DNA from: Wenzhouxiangella marina
GTDB taxonomy: Bacteria; Pseudomonadota; Gammaproteobacteria; Xanthomonadales; Wenzhouxiangellaceae
DNA length: 64,000 nt
Reading direction: 5' to 3'
Assembly: GCF_001187785.1 (NCBI RefSeq)
Contig: NZ_CP012154.1
Span: 1,854,501-1,918,500, forward strand
Below are positions 30,257 through 39,349 of the stretch, piece by piece. The first letter of the stretch is position 1; every line of letters starts with the position of its first letter. A program made the position numbers and the translations under genes. The notes under the pieces were generated by a model, which searched no databases, was not told the DNA's origin, and saw only the letters and a list, made by a program, of their open reading frames with translations.

Positions 30257-31419
30257 GTCGCATGATGCGACTGATGGTTTCGCTGTTCCTGCTCGCACTG
30301 TTGGCCGGCTGTCAGACGATCGGCGGCTGGTTCGACGGTGACGACGAGGCTCTGGGCCCGGCCGAGCTGGTCGACTTCGAGGAACGGGTCGAATTCGAAG
30401 AGCGCTGGACGGTGAAGGCTGGCGACGGAAGGGACGAGCGCATGGGCGCGATGCGTCCTTTCCACGTCGATGGTGAACTCTGGGTGGGTGACCACGACGG
30501 GGAAATCACCGTCGTCACCGCCGACAACGGCCGCATGATTCGCCGATTCGAGACCGATCTTGCCATTTCCGGCGGACCGGCGGTGTACGGTGATCTCGTG
30601 CTGGTGGGCAGCTTCGACGGCGGGTTGCTGGCCCTTGACCGCAGCACCGGGGCAGAACGCTGGCGTGCCCGCTTGTCCTCCGAGCTGTTGTCCTACCCGG
30701 TGATGCACGATGGCATCATCGTGGCGCGCTGCATCGATGGGCGAACCTTCGGTTTCGATCCGGCCGATGGGACCCGTCTCTGGGTCTACGATCGCTCGAT
30801 TCCCCTGCTGACCCTGCGCGGCAACAGCGATCCGCTGGCTCGAGCCGGACGGGTCTACCTGGGCTACGACGACGGTGCCGTGGTCAGCGTGGAAGTCAGC
30901 GATGGGGGCCTGAGCTGGGAGCAGCGAGTCAGCGTTCCCGAGGGTCGCAGCGAGCTGGAGCGTCTGGCCGACATCGATGGCCCGATGGCCGTCGTCGGCA
31001 GCGAACTCTATGTGGTTACCTACGCCGGTCGCATGGCGTCGCTGGCCGTGGAATCCGGTCGGATTCTCTGGGTCAAGGACCTGGCCTCCTACAGCGGCCT
31101 CAGCCTGCAGCGCACGCAACTGGCGGCCGTCGATAGCGATGACGGCCTCTGGATGATCGATCGACGCAACGGCTCGACTCTGTGGTCGGACGACCGGCTC
31201 GCCCGCCGCGGGCTCAGCCGCCCCGTCTTCGTCGGTGACTACCTGGTCGTGGTCGACGCCGAAGGCTATCTGCATGCCTTCGACCGGGAGAGCGGGGCCA
31301 TGGTCGGCCGTCGCAAGGCCACGCGCGACCGCCCGGCCACGGCCCCCGTCGTAGTGGGCGACACGCTCTACCTGCTCGAAGACAGCGGGCGCTTGAGCGC
31401 CTGGTCATTGCGCTCCTGA
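30253..31419 (+). CDS. bamB: Outer membrane protein assembly factor BamB
   Basis: Lipoprotein of the BAM complex: lipobox LLAGC with Gln at +2, followed by an eight-bladed PQQ-type beta-propeller. Repeated blade motifs include VYGDLVLVGSFDGGLLALDRSTGAERW, AGRVYLGYDDGAVVSVEVSDGGLSW and GDYLVVVDAEGYLHAFDRESG (each cited in part). It has 388 residues, between yfgM and der as in most gammaproteobacteria. Confidence 0.95.
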   Translation: MSRMMRLMVSLFLLALLAGCQTIGGWFDGDDEALGPAELVDFEERVEFEERWTVKAGDGRDERMGAMRPFHVDGELWVGDHDGEITVVTADNGRMIRRFETDLAISGGPAVYGDLVLVGSFDGGLLALDRSTGAERWRARLSSELLSYPVMHDGIIVARCIDGRTFGFDPADGTRLWVYDRSIPLLTLRGNSDPLARAGRVYLGYDDGAVVSVEVSDGGLSWEQRVSVPEGRSELERLADIDGPMAVVGSELYVVTYAGRMASLAVESGRILWVKDLASYSGLSLQRTQLAAVDSDDGLWMIDRRNGSTLWSDDRLARRGLSRPVFVGDYLVVVDAEGYLHAFDRESGAMVGRRKATRDRPATAPVVVGDTLYLLEDSGRLSAWSLRS

Positions 31420-31436
31420 ATCCGGAAATCCCGCCC

Positions 31437-32843
31437 TTGTCCAGGCTACCTGTCGTCGCCATCGTCGGCCGCCCGAACGTGGGCAAGTCGACCCTGTTCA
31501 ATGCCCTGACCCGAACCCGGGACGCGCTCGTGGCCGACATCCCCGGGGTGACGCGTGACCGCATCTACGGTCGCGCAACGCTCGGGGAACAGCCGGCGAT
31601 CCTGATCGACACGGGTGGCCTGGAGGAGGCCGCCGACGAAGTCATGGCCGGCGCGCAGCAGCAGACGCGGCTGGCCGTCGAAGAAGCCGACGTGGTCATC
31701 TTCGTGACCGATGCCCGCGCTGGCGTCACTCCGGATGATCTGGAGATCTCCCGCTGGCTCCGGAGCTGCGACAAGCCGCTCTATCTGGCCGTCAACAAGA
31801 CCGATGGCCTGTCGGAAGCCCAGGCCATGGCCGATGCGTCCGAGCTCGGATTCGAATCGATGACCCTGATGGCAGCCAGCCACCGCCGCGGCGTCGAACG
31901 CCTGGCCCGCGAAGTGGCCGAGGGCCTGCCAGCACATGAGCCGGAGGCCCCGGCAGCTGAGGGCTCCATCCAGCTCGCGCTGATCGGGCGGCCGAATGCC
32001 GGCAAGTCCACGCTGCTCAATCGCCTCGTCGGGGAAGAGCGCGCGCTGGCCACACCGATTGCGGGCACGACGCGAGATCCGATCCATGCCGATGTCGAGC
32101 GCGACGGCCTGAAACTGCACCTGGTGGACACCGCGGGCATTCGCCGCCGCCGGGGCAGCCACGAGGGTATCGAGCGATTCAGCACGATCAAGGCCCTGCA
32201 GGCCATCGAGCAGGCTCAGGTCGTTGTCCTGCTGGTCGATGCCAGTGATGGCGTGACAGAGCAGGACGCTCGCCTGGCCGGACATGTCATCGACGCGGGA
32301 CGAGCGCTGATCGTGGTGCTCAACAAGTGGGATTCGATCAGCGAGGATGAGCGCCACAAGGTCCTGGTCGCCATGGCCGAGCGGATGAACTTCGCCTCGT
32401 TCGCCCCGGTCGTCACGACTTCCGCGTTACACGGTAGTGGCCTGGGTGAGTTGACGGACGCCATCGACCATGTCTTCAAGGCGGCCAACCAGGACCTGTC
32501 CACGCCGGCGCTGACCCGGACGCTTCGCAAGGCGGTCGAGGCGCACGCGCCGGCCGGTTCGAAGCGCGGAACGCCGAAGTTGCGCTACGCCCATAGCGGC
32601 GGAACCTTTCCGACCCGGATCGTCATCCATGGCAACCGAACCGCGCACGTGCAGGAGCAGTACCGGCGCTACCTGATCAACTGTCTGCGCCGCCAGTTCG
32701 ACCTGACCGGCATTCCCGTGCGTTTGATCTTCAAGGATTCCGATAATCCCTATGCGGGCCGCAAGAACAAGCTCACCCCCCGCCAGCTGCAGAAGCGCAA
32801 GCGCCTGAAGAACCTGGGACGGCGCAAGAAGTCCAGAAAGTAG
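31437..32843 (+). CDS. der: Ribosome assembly GTPase Der (EngA)
   Basis: Essential 50S assembly factor with two GTPase domains: the first G1 is GRPNVGKS at residues 11-18 with DTGGLEE and NKTDG, and the second G1 is GRPNAGKS with DTAGIRRR and NKWDS. A C-terminal KH-like domain ends in a Lys/Arg-rich tail (KRLKNLGRRKKSRK). It has 468 residues. The start is TTG at 31437, because the P-loop begins ten residues later and no other start precedes it. Confidence 0.97.
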   Translation: MSRLPVVAIVGRPNVGKSTLFNALTRTRDALVADIPGVTRDRIYGRATLGEQPAILIDTGGLEEAADEVMAGAQQQTRLAVEEADVVIFVTDARAGVTPDDLEISRWLRSCDKPLYLAVNKTDGLSEAQAMADASELGFESMTLMAASHRRGVERLAREVAEGLPAHEPEAPAAEGSIQLALIGRPNAGKSTLLNRLVGEERALATPIAGTTRDPIHADVERDGLKLHLVDTAGIRRRRGSHEGIERFSTIKALQAIEQAQVVVLLVDASDGVTEQDARLAGHVIDAGRALIVVLNKWDSISEDERHKVLVAMAERMNFASFAPVVTTSALHGSGLGELTDAIDHVFKAANQDLSTPALTRTLRKAVEAHAPAGSKRGTPKLRYAHSGGTFPTRIVIHGNRTAHVQEQYRRYLINCLRRQFDLTGIPVRLIFKDSDNPYAGRKNKLTPRQLQKRKRLKNLGRRKKSRK

Positions 32844-32872
32844 GCGTTGGGCCCCGGTGAGGCCCGAACGCC
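32843..32872. terminator. Hairpin between convergent der and glutathione peroxidase genes
   Basis: GGCGTTGGGCC (32843-32853) pairs with 32861-32872 with one bulged base, starting at the der stop codon in a 55-base convergent gap. No T-run flanks it, so termination is only plausible. Confidence 0.35.
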
Positions 32873-32898
32873 GTGGAGAGACTGGCTCAGCGACCCGC

Positions 32899-33387
32899 TT
32901 ACAGCGACCAGGACTGTAGATTGCGGGTGATCTGATGGAGTACCGCGGGATCATCCGGCGGCGTCTGGGCCGGCCAGTGCTCGATCAGGCCGCCCTTGCG
33001 ATTGAACAGATACTTGTGGAAATTCCAGCGCGGCAGAACGTCGCCACCGTACTCCTGGGCCAGATCCTTGAACATCGGGTGTGCATTGATACCGATCACC
33101 GAGTACTTGGCCGTCATCGGGAAGCTGACCCGATACTGGGAATGGACGAATTCGGCGATTTCCTCCTCGCTGCCTGGCTCCTGCTCACCGAAATCGTTGC
33201 AGGGCATGCCGACCACCACCAGGCCTGACTGCTGGAAATCCTGGTAGATCTGCTGCAATTTCGCGTAGTGGGGGGTAAAACCGCACTCCGATGCCGTATT
33301 GACGAACAGAATGGGCTGATTGCGGAACCGCTCCATGGGCATGGGTCCGCCGTCCAAGGCAACGAAGTTGTAGTTGAAGATATTCAT
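32899..33387 (-). CDS. Glutathione peroxidase-family thiol peroxidase
   Basis: Reduces hydrogen peroxide or lipid hydroperoxides. The peroxidatic Cys (in place of selenocysteine) is C35 in [11 protein letters not shown], and the catalytic-tetrad W-N motif is in PRWNFHKYL. The helper motif here reads [13 protein letters not shown], where many homologues have GFPCNQFG. It has 162 residues, similar to BtuE. As in many bacteria it may use thioredoxin rather than glutathione. It is divergent from folD. Confidence 0.92.
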   Translation of the reverse strand: MNIFNYNFVALDGGPMPMERFRNQPILFVNTASECGFTPHYAKLQQIYQDFQQSGLVVVGMPCNDFGEQEPGSEEEIAEFVHSQYRVSFPMTAKYSVIGINAHPMFKDLAQEYGGDVLPRWNFHKYLFNRKGGLIEHWPAQTPPDDPAVLHQITRNLQSWSL

Positions 33388-33438
33388 ACTCTGACCATGG
33401 GCAGTGTTGACTGGCTCTCAATCCTAACCGCTAATCGG

Positions 33439-33444
33439 TACAAT
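33439..33444 (+). promoter_or_regulatory. -10 of folD, implying a near-leaderless message
   Basis: TACAAT ends 9 bases before the folD GTG at 33454, so transcription should begin within about 3 bases of the start codon. No Shine-Dalgarno is visible before that GTG. The -35 (TTGACT at 33407) is too far away at 26 bases; the 17-base position is a poor match. Confidence 0.45.
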
Positions 33445-33453
33445 GTCGCCCCA

Positions 33454-34323
33454 GTGAATTCCTCGAACGCAAAAATTCTCGACGGACGTGACGTGGCCGA
33501 TCGTCTGATCGCCAACGTCCGATCGGCCGTGGACGCGCATTGCTCACGCGGCGGGCGCTCTCCGGGTCTTGCGGTGGTGCTCGTCGGAGACGATCCGGCC
33601 TCGGAAGTCTACGTGGCCAGCAAGATTCGAGCCTGCGAACGGGCGGGGATTCGTTCCACCAGCCATCGAATGGCTCACGGCGTGGGACGGGGCGAACTGC
33701 TGGCCCTGATCGACGAACTCAACGAATCGTCTGACATCGATGGCATTCTGGTGCAGCTGCCCCTGCCGGGACACCTGGATGAGCGCCTGATGACCGAACG
33801 CATCCACCCCGACAAGGACGTGGACGGCTTTCACCCGGTCAACATGGGCCGCCTGGCCTTGCGCAATCCGGGCCTCAGGCCGTGCACGCCGCGCGGCGTC
33901 ATGACCCTGCTGCATGCGAACGGGATCGATGCCAAGGGCATGGACGCCCTGGTCGTCGGCGCCTCCAATATCGTGGGACGTCCGCTCGCTCTGGAGTTGC
34001 TGCTGGCCGGCGCGACGGTCAACGTAGCGCACCGGTTCACCCGCGATCTCGAGCGCCATGTGCGCGCCGCCAATCTCCTTTGTGTGGCGGTCGGCAAGCC
34101 CGACCTGATCGATCCGGAATGGATCACGCCCGGCACCATCGTGGTGGACATCGGCATCATCCGCAAACCCGAGGGCGGGGTGCGCGGCGATCTGGATTTC
34201 GATGCCGCCGCCGAGCGAGCCGCCTGGATCACGCCCGTACCCGGCGGGGTCGGACCGATGACCGTGGCGACCCTGATGCAGAATACGGCCGAGGCGGCCG
34301 GGCTCGTGGTGAAGGCGCCATGA
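33454..34323 (+). CDS. folD: Methylenetetrahydrofolate dehydrogenase/cyclohydrolase
   Basis: Bifunctional enzyme interconverting 5,10-methylene-THF, 5,10-methenyl-THF and 10-formyl-THF. The catalytic Lys is K57 in [15 protein letters not shown]. It also has [11 protein letters not shown] and the Rossmann segment [11 protein letters not shown], with the C-terminal [17 protein letters not shown] chose GTG 33454 because it gives 289 residues, matching E. coli FolD (288); the open frame extends back into the divergent peroxidase gene. Its TGA overlaps the next ATG (ATGA). Confidence 0.95.
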   Translation: MNSSNAKILDGRDVADRLIANVRSAVDAHCSRGGRSPGLAVVLVGDDPASEVYVASKIRACERAGIRSTSHRMAHGVGRGELLALIDELNESSDIDGILVQLPLPGHLDERLMTERIHPDKDVDGFHPVNMGRLALRNPGLRPCTPRGVMTLLHANGIDAKGMDALVVGASNIVGRPLALELLLAGATVNVAHRFTRDLERHVRAANLLCVAVGKPDLIDPEWITPGTIVVDIGIIRKPEGGVRGDLDFDAAAERAAWITPVPGGVGPMTVATLMQNTAEAAGLVVKAP

Positions 34324-35168
34324 GACAGGCGCTGACCATGGTTGCGGTTCTGCTGCTCGCGGGCTGCAGCGCCCTGGTCGATCGTGCGACCGAGCGCTTC
34401 GCCAGTGATCTGGAAACGGCCATTCGGGGATACAGCGATCCGGGCGTGGTCGCCGATGGCCTTCCCGCCTATCTGCTCCTGCTCGAAGCACGGATCAACG
34501 GCGCCCCGGAAGAGCCCAGCCTGCGCCTCAGCGCGGCCCGTCTCACGGGCACCTACGCGGCACTCTTCGCCGATGAAGATGCCCGTTACCGGCGCCTGAA
34601 CGATCGAGCCCTGCAGCACGCACGCATCGGCGCCTGTGCCGCCCGGACCCGCCTCTGCGAACTCCATCGCCTGGATTTCGACGCCTTCGATGCCCGGATC
34701 GACTCGCTCGATCCGGACGATCTGGACGCGCTCTACATCCTGGCCACGACCTGGACCGGCTGGATCGACGCCAACGCCTCCGATTACCGAGCCCTGGGCG
34801 ATCTGCCGCGGGTGGAACGCCTGCTCGACTGGGTAGCTCAGCAGAGCCCCCGGCACGACGATGGCGCCGTCTGGCTGTATCTGGCCGTCCTCAACTCGCA
34901 ACGGCCACCCGCTGCCGGAGGGCAACCCGAGCGCGCGCGCGCCTATTTCGAGCGCGCCCGCGAGGTATCTTCGGGTGACAATCTGCTGGTCAACGTGCTG
35001 ATGGCCGATTCCTACGCACGGCTGCTGTTCGACCGGGATCTCTACGTGACCCTGCTCGAGGAGGTGGTCTCGAGCGATGTGCAGACGCCGGATTACCGAT
35101 TGAGCAACCAGGTTGCGCGAGCTCGCGCGGCCGATCTGCTGCAACAGACCGAGGCGATATTCGATTGA
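34320..35168 (+). CDS. TatT-like TPR lipoprotein associated with a TRAP transporter
   Basis: A lipoprotein (lipobox LLAGC, Ser at +2) of 282 residues, mainly alpha-helical with TPR-like helices. It resembles the TatT family described from Treponema, where a trimeric TPR lipoprotein partners a TRAP solute-binding protein. It overlaps folD by four bases upstream and dctP by one base (TGATG) downstream, so its translation is coupled to both. The partner role is inferred from family and position. Confidence 0.8.
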   Translation: MRQALTMVAVLLLAGCSALVDRATERFASDLETAIRGYSDPGVVADGLPAYLLLLEARINGAPEEPSLRLSAARLTGTYAALFADEDARYRRLNDRALQHARIGACAARTRLCELHRLDFDAFDARIDSLDPDDLDALYILATTWTGWIDANASDYRALGDLPRVERLLDWVAQQSPRHDDGAVWLYLAVLNSQRPPAAGGQPERARAYFERAREVSSGDNLLVNVLMADSYARLLFDRDLYVTLLEEVVSSDVQTPDYRLSNQVARARAADLLQQTEAIFD

Positions 35169-36181
35169 TGAAAACGCAAGCCCCCCTGACCCAAGCAATC
35201 TGCGGGCTCCTGCTCGTCCTGTTCCTGGCCGGCGCCGTTCATGCCCAGCAGCTCAAGATCGCCACCCTGGCGCCCGATGGCTCGAGCTGGATGAACGCAC
35301 TCAATGCGGCCGCCGACGCGGTCGAAGCGGACACGGAAGGGCGGGTCAGCATCCGCTACTACCCGGGCGGCGTGATGGGAGATGCCAATGCGATCTTCCG
35401 CCGCATGCGCCTCGGCCAGCTCAATGGCGGCGCGTTCACGCTGGGCGACCTGGTCGGAATCAGCGGCGCGGTCAACCTGTATTCCTTGCCCTTCGTCTTC
35501 GACAGCGTCGATGAGATCCAGGCGCTCCGCCCGACTTACGATCCCTTGATCATCGAGGCCCTGGAAGAGGGTGGGGTGATCATCCCGGGCATCGCCCTCG
35601 GCGGCTTTGCCTATCTGTTCGGACGCGAGGCCTTTCCCGACCCGGACGAGATGGACACCTCATGGCGGGTCTGGGTGCAGCCCGAAGACACCCTGTCCCG
35701 CGAGACCCTGGAACGTCTGGGCGTCAGCCCCGTCCCCCTGGCACTCGCCGAGGTCTACACGGCGCTGCAGACCGGGGCGATCAACACCTTTGCCAGCACG
35801 ACCTCGGGCGCGATCATCCTGCAGTGGCATACGCGTGCTCGTCACATGCTGGATCTGCCGGTGTTGATGACCGGCGGCACGATCGGTTTCGATCCGCGCA
35901 GCCTCGGACGCATGGCCGATGCGGATCGTGAGGTCCTGCTGAGTCGCTTCGCCGAAGCCCTCGCCGAACTCGAACGCTCGAATCTGAGCGAAAACCAGCA
36001 GGCTCGCGAAGCCCTGCTGGAGCAGGGAGTCCAGATCGATCCAGCGACGGCCGCGCAGATCCAGACCTGGCGAGAAGGCGCGGCAGAGACCCGTCGAAAC
36101 CTGCTCGAAACCGGCGCGATCGACATTCCGCACCTGGAAGACATGCAGCGCGATCTGGAGGCCTTGCGTGCGGGTGACTAG
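35168..36181 (+). CDS. dctP: TRAP transporter solute-binding protein DctP (TatP-like)
   Basis: Periplasmic substrate-binding protein of a TRAP transporter. The signal peptide (residues 1-26, ending VHAQ) is followed by LKIATLAPDGSSWMNAL and, later, PVPLALAEVYTALQTGAI. Where organic-acid-binding DctPs usually read V-D-G after the gate Gly, this one has NTFASTTSG, so the ligand is probably not a simple dicarboxylate. It has 337 residues from ATG 35168. Its 3' end overlaps dctQ by 14 bases. Confidence 0.92.
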   Translation: MKTQAPLTQAICGLLLVLFLAGAVHAQQLKIATLAPDGSSWMNALNAAADAVEADTEGRVSIRYYPGGVMGDANAIFRRMRLGQLNGGAFTLGDLVGISGAVNLYSLPFVFDSVDEIQALRPTYDPLIIEALEEGGVIIPGIALGGFAYLFGREAFPDPDEMDTSWRVWVQPEDTLSRETLERLGVSPVPLALAEVYTALQTGAINTFASTTSGAIILQWHTRARHMLDLPVLMTGGTIGFDPRSLGRMADADREVLLSRFAEALAELERSNLSENQQAREALLEQGVQIDPATAAQIQTWREGAAETRRNLLETGAIDIPHLEDMQRDLEALRAGD

Positions 36182-36725
36182 GGCGCTGGCCGAGTTCTTC
36201 GGCCTGCTGTCCGACGCCCTGACGCGCCTCGAGGAGCTGCTCCTCACCCTGCTGTTGTTCGGCCTGATGGGCCTGGGACTTACCCAGATCATCCTGCGCA
36301 ACACCGGTGTGGCACTGCCCTGGGCCGATGGCGCCATGCGTGCCATGGTGCTCTGGCTGGCGATGGTGGCCGGCGTGATGGCCGCGGGCAAGCTCAGGCA
36401 TATCCGAATCAACCTCATCGAGCACTGGCTGCCGGAAAAGCCACTGGCCTGGGTCAATCGTTTCAGCTATGCCATGGCCGGTGGAGTGTCCCTGATGATG
36501 TGCTGGTACGGGCTCGAAATGGTGGCGCTCGAACATGAATTCGGTGCGTTCGCCTTCCTGCGCGTTCCGACCTGGGCCGTCCATTTCATCATTCCCATCG
36601 GTTTCGCCCTGATGGCCGCGCGCTTCTTTGCGGTCGCCTTTTCGCCGCGAGGACCGCTGTCCGGCAAGGCCGCCCCGCCGATGGAGATCGGCGGCACCCC
36701 GAGCGGCAGGGAAACGCAGGGATGA
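36168..36725 (+). CDS. dctQ: TRAP transporter small permease DctQ
   Basis: Four-span small membrane subunit: hydrophobic segments at about residues 20-38, 54-72, 95-115 and 132-153, with the family-typical WADGAMRAMVLWLAMVAG and HIRINLIE. It has 185 residues. GTG start at 36168, within the end of dctP; its stop overlaps dctM by four bases. The C-terminal tail after residue 160 is hydrophilic. Confidence 0.9.
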   Translation: MRVTRALAEFFGLLSDALTRLEELLLTLLLFGLMGLGLTQIILRNTGVALPWADGAMRAMVLWLAMVAGVMAAGKLRHIRINLIEHWLPEKPLAWVNRFSYAMAGGVSLMMCWYGLEMVALEHEFGAFAFLRVPTWAVHFIIPIGFALMAARFFAVAFSPRGPLSGKAAPPMEIGGTPSGRETQG

Positions 36726-38005
36726 TCGCTTTCCTGCTGATTCTGCTGGCGCTGGTGGGCGTGCCCCTGTTTGCCGTTATCGGCCTGGGCGCCATCCTCG
36801 GCTACATCGACGTGGAACTCGATCCCGTGCTCGTGGCGATGGAGTTCCAACGCATCGGCGACCTGCCGGTGCTGGTGGCGCTGCCGATGTTCTGCCTGGC
36901 CGGCGTGCTCGTGGCTGAAAGTGGCACACCCCGACGGCTGGTCGATCTGACCCGGGCCTCCCTGGGCTGGCTGCCCGGCGGACTGGCGATCCTCGGCCTG
37001 GTCATGTTCTCCCTGATGACGGCCTTCACCGGGGCGTCGGGAATCACGGTGATCGCGCTGGGCAGCCTGATGCTGCCGGCCCTGATCCAGGCCGGCTACC
37101 CGCGTCGCTTTGCCCTTGGCCTGGTCACGACCGGTTCGAGCCTGGGCGTGCTGTTCGCCCCGTCGCTGCCACTGATCCTGTACGCCGTCGTCGCTCAACA
37201 GGTGGCACCGGGGCAGGGCATCGGCGTCAACGACCTGTTCCTGGCCGGTCTGCTGCCGGGCCTGTTGATGATCGTCGTGCTGGCCGCCTGGGCCATCTGG
37301 CAGCGCCGCCACACCCAGGATGGTAGCGGCGAAGCCGCCGAGCCCGCACCGCCACTCTGGCCGAGCCTGCGCGCCATGGCCTGGGAGCTGCCGCTGCCCT
37401 TCGTGGTGCTGGGGGGCATCTACTCCGGCTGGCTGCTGGTCGCCGAAGCCGCGGTCGTCACGGCCGTCTGGGTGGTCGTCAGCCTGGTGCTGATCCGACG
37501 GGAGATTCCAATCAAGCGTCTGCCGGCGCTGATCAGCGAATCGATGATGCTGGTGGGTGCGATCCTGCTGATTCTCGGCATGTCGCTGGCCTCGACCAAC
37601 GTCATGATCGACGCCCAGGTTCCCCAGCGCCTGCTGGCCTGGGTCACGCCCCTGATCGATTCCAAGCTGGTCTTCCTGCTCCTGATCAACCTGGTGCTGC
37701 TGGTGGCGGGCATGGTGCTGGACATCTTCGCGGCCCTGGTCATCCTGGCCCCGCTCATCATCCCCATCGCGCTGGCCTTCGGCGTCGATCCCGTGCACCT
37801 GGGGATCGTCTTCCTGGCCAACCTGCAGATCGGCTACTGCACGCCACCGGTGGGGATCAATCTGTTTCTGGCCAGCCATCGGTTCGGCGACGACATCCTG
37901 CGCGTCTACCGTTCGACCCTGCCTTTCCTGGGCCTGCTGCTGGTCGCGCTGCTGATCATCACCTGGTTCCCCGGCCTGAGTCTCTGGCTGACCGGCCGGG
38001 GATAA
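36722..38005 (+). CDS. dctM: TRAP transporter large permease DctM
   Basis: The 12-span transport subunit that couples Na+ (usually) to substrate import, 427 residues. It shows the family signatures FTGASGITVIALGSLMLPAL and, near the end, NLQIGYCTPPVGINLF. Hydrophobic segments repeat along the whole length. It is last gene of the folD-tatT-dctPQM run and is followed directly by a strong terminator. Confidence 0.95.
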   Translation: MIAFLLILLALVGVPLFAVIGLGAILGYIDVELDPVLVAMEFQRIGDLPVLVALPMFCLAGVLVAESGTPRRLVDLTRASLGWLPGGLAILGLVMFSLMTAFTGASGITVIALGSLMLPALIQAGYPRRFALGLVTTGSSLGVLFAPSLPLILYAVVAQQVAPGQGIGVNDLFLAGLLPGLLMIVVLAAWAIWQRRHTQDGSGEAAEPAPPLWPSLRAMAWELPLPFVVLGGIYSGWLLVAEAAVVTAVWVVVSLVLIRREIPIKRLPALISESMMLVGAILLILGMSLASTNVMIDAQVPQRLLAWVTPLIDSKLVFLLLINLVLLVAGMVLDIFAALVILAPLIIPIALAFGVDPVHLGIVFLANLQIGYCTPPVGINLFLASHRFGDDILRVYRSTLPFLGLLLVALLIITWFPGLSLWLTGRG

Positions 38006-38009
38006 GAAA

Positions 38010-38039
38010 AACCCCGCGTAAGCCGTCTTACGCGGGGTT
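38010..38039. terminator. Strong bidirectional intrinsic terminator
   Basis: Perfect 13-bp stem AACCCCGCGTAAG (38010-38022) with CTTACGCGGGGTT (38027-38039) and a 4-base loop. An A-run lies on the left and TTCTTC on the right. It sits 4 bases after the dctM stop and 26 bases before the end of the convergent fadI, so it can serve both. Confidence 0.9.
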
Positions 38040-38065
38040 CTTCAAGGGCAAGCTGGCGATCCCGA

Positions 38066-39349
38066 TCAATCGCGTTCGACGATCGCGCTCACGCCCATGC
38101 CGCCGGCGGTGCACACCGAAATCAGGCCCCGGCCCGAACCGGCCTCTTCCAGAATCGCGCCCAGGGTGCCGAGAATGCGAGCCCCGGTGGCCGCGAAGGG
38201 ATGGCCGATCGCCACGGAACCACCCCGGACGTTCATCTTCGCCCGATCGATACTGCCCATGGCCTTGTCCAGGCCGAGCCGTTCGGTGCAGTAGCGCTCC
38301 GATTCCCAGGCTCTGAGCGTACAGAGCACCTGCGCGGCAAAGGCTTCGTGGATTTCATAGAAATCGAAATCCTGCAGGCTCAAGCCGGCTCGAGTCAGCA
38401 TCTCCGCCACGGCCACCGTGGGCGCCATCAGCAGACCCTCGTCCTTGTTGACGAAATCCACCGAGGCCGTGCGGCCGTGCGTCAGCCAGCCGAGAATCGG
38501 CAGATCATTGGCCTTCGCCCACTCCTCGGACGCCAGCAGTACGGCGGCGGCACCATCGGTGAGGGTGGTGGAATTGCCCGCGGTCAGAGTGCCGTTCTTG
38601 CGATCGAAGACCGGCTTCAGCGAGCCCAGCTTCTCCAGGGTGGTGTCAGGACGGATGATGCTGTCTCGAATCACCCCGTTGTGGGGGGTGACCAGATCGT
38701 CGAAGAAGCCTGCATCCCAGGCGGCGGCCGCCTTGCGGTGGCTGTCGAGGGTCAGTTCATCCTGTTCGCGGCGATCGATCGACCATTCCTTGGCCATGCG
38801 CTCGCAGTGCTGCCCCATCGACAGGCCGGTACGGGGTTCGCCGTTCTTCGGAGGCTGTGGCGCCAGCTCGCGCAAGGAGAAGCCCTTGAAGACGCCCAGC
38901 TTCTGTCCGAAGCTTCGGGCCCGTCCCAGCTTGATCAGGCGCTGGGCGAACTTGCGCTGGAAGACGATCGGCGCATCGCTGGTGGTGTCGGTTCCTGCCA
39001 CGATCGCGCAGTCGATCTGACCCGAGGCGATCTGGGCGCCGGCCATCAGTGCAGCGGTCAGGCTGGTACCGCAGGCCTGCTGCAGCGTGATGCCGGTGGT
39101 CAGCGGTGAGAGGGTGGTCGACAGCACCGCCTCGCGGGCCAGGTTGAAGTCCTTCGAATGGGTGGTCACCGCGCCGCCGATGACCTGATCGATCTGCTTG
39201 CCGTGCAGCTCGAAGCGGTCGGTCACGCCCTGGATGGCTGCGGCCAGCATGTCCAGGTTGGTCTGGTCCGCGTACAGGCTGTTCGAACGGCAGAAGGGAA
39301 TGCGGCTGCCGCCGACGATCGCGATCTTGCGAAGTTTCGTATCAGTCAT
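38066..39349 (-). CDS. fadI: 3-ketoacyl-CoA thiolase FadI
   Basis: Last enzyme of beta-oxidation, cleaving 3-ketoacyl-CoA to acetyl-CoA. It has nucleophilic Cys in LQQACGTSL, then NEHEAF-type HEAFAAQV, GGSVAIGHPFAATGA and the C-terminal CTAGGMG. It has 427 residues, FadI length rather than FadA (about 390). Its ATG shares one base with the fadJ stop (TGATG), giving a fadJ-fadI operon for the trifunctional complex. Confidence 0.95.
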   Translation of the reverse strand: MTDTKLRKIAIVGGSRIPFCRSNSLYADQTNLDMLAAAIQGVTDRFELHGKQIDQVIGGAVTTHSKDFNLAREAVLSTTLSPLTTGITLQQACGTSLTAALMAGAQIASGQIDCAIVAGTDTTSDAPIVFQRKFAQRLIKLGRARSFGQKLGVFKGFSLRELAPQPPKNGEPRTGLSMGQHCERMAKEWSIDRREQDELTLDSHRKAAAAWDAGFFDDLVTPHNGVIRDSIIRPDTTLEKLGSLKPVFDRKNGTLTAGNSTTLTDGAAAVLLASEEWAKANDLPILGWLTHGRTASVDFVNKDEGLLMAPTVAVAEMLTRAGLSLQDFDFYEIHEAFAAQVLCTLRAWESERYCTERLGLDKAMGSIDRAKMNVRGGSVAIGHPFAATGARILGTLGAILEEAGSGRGLISVCTAGGMGVSAIVERD

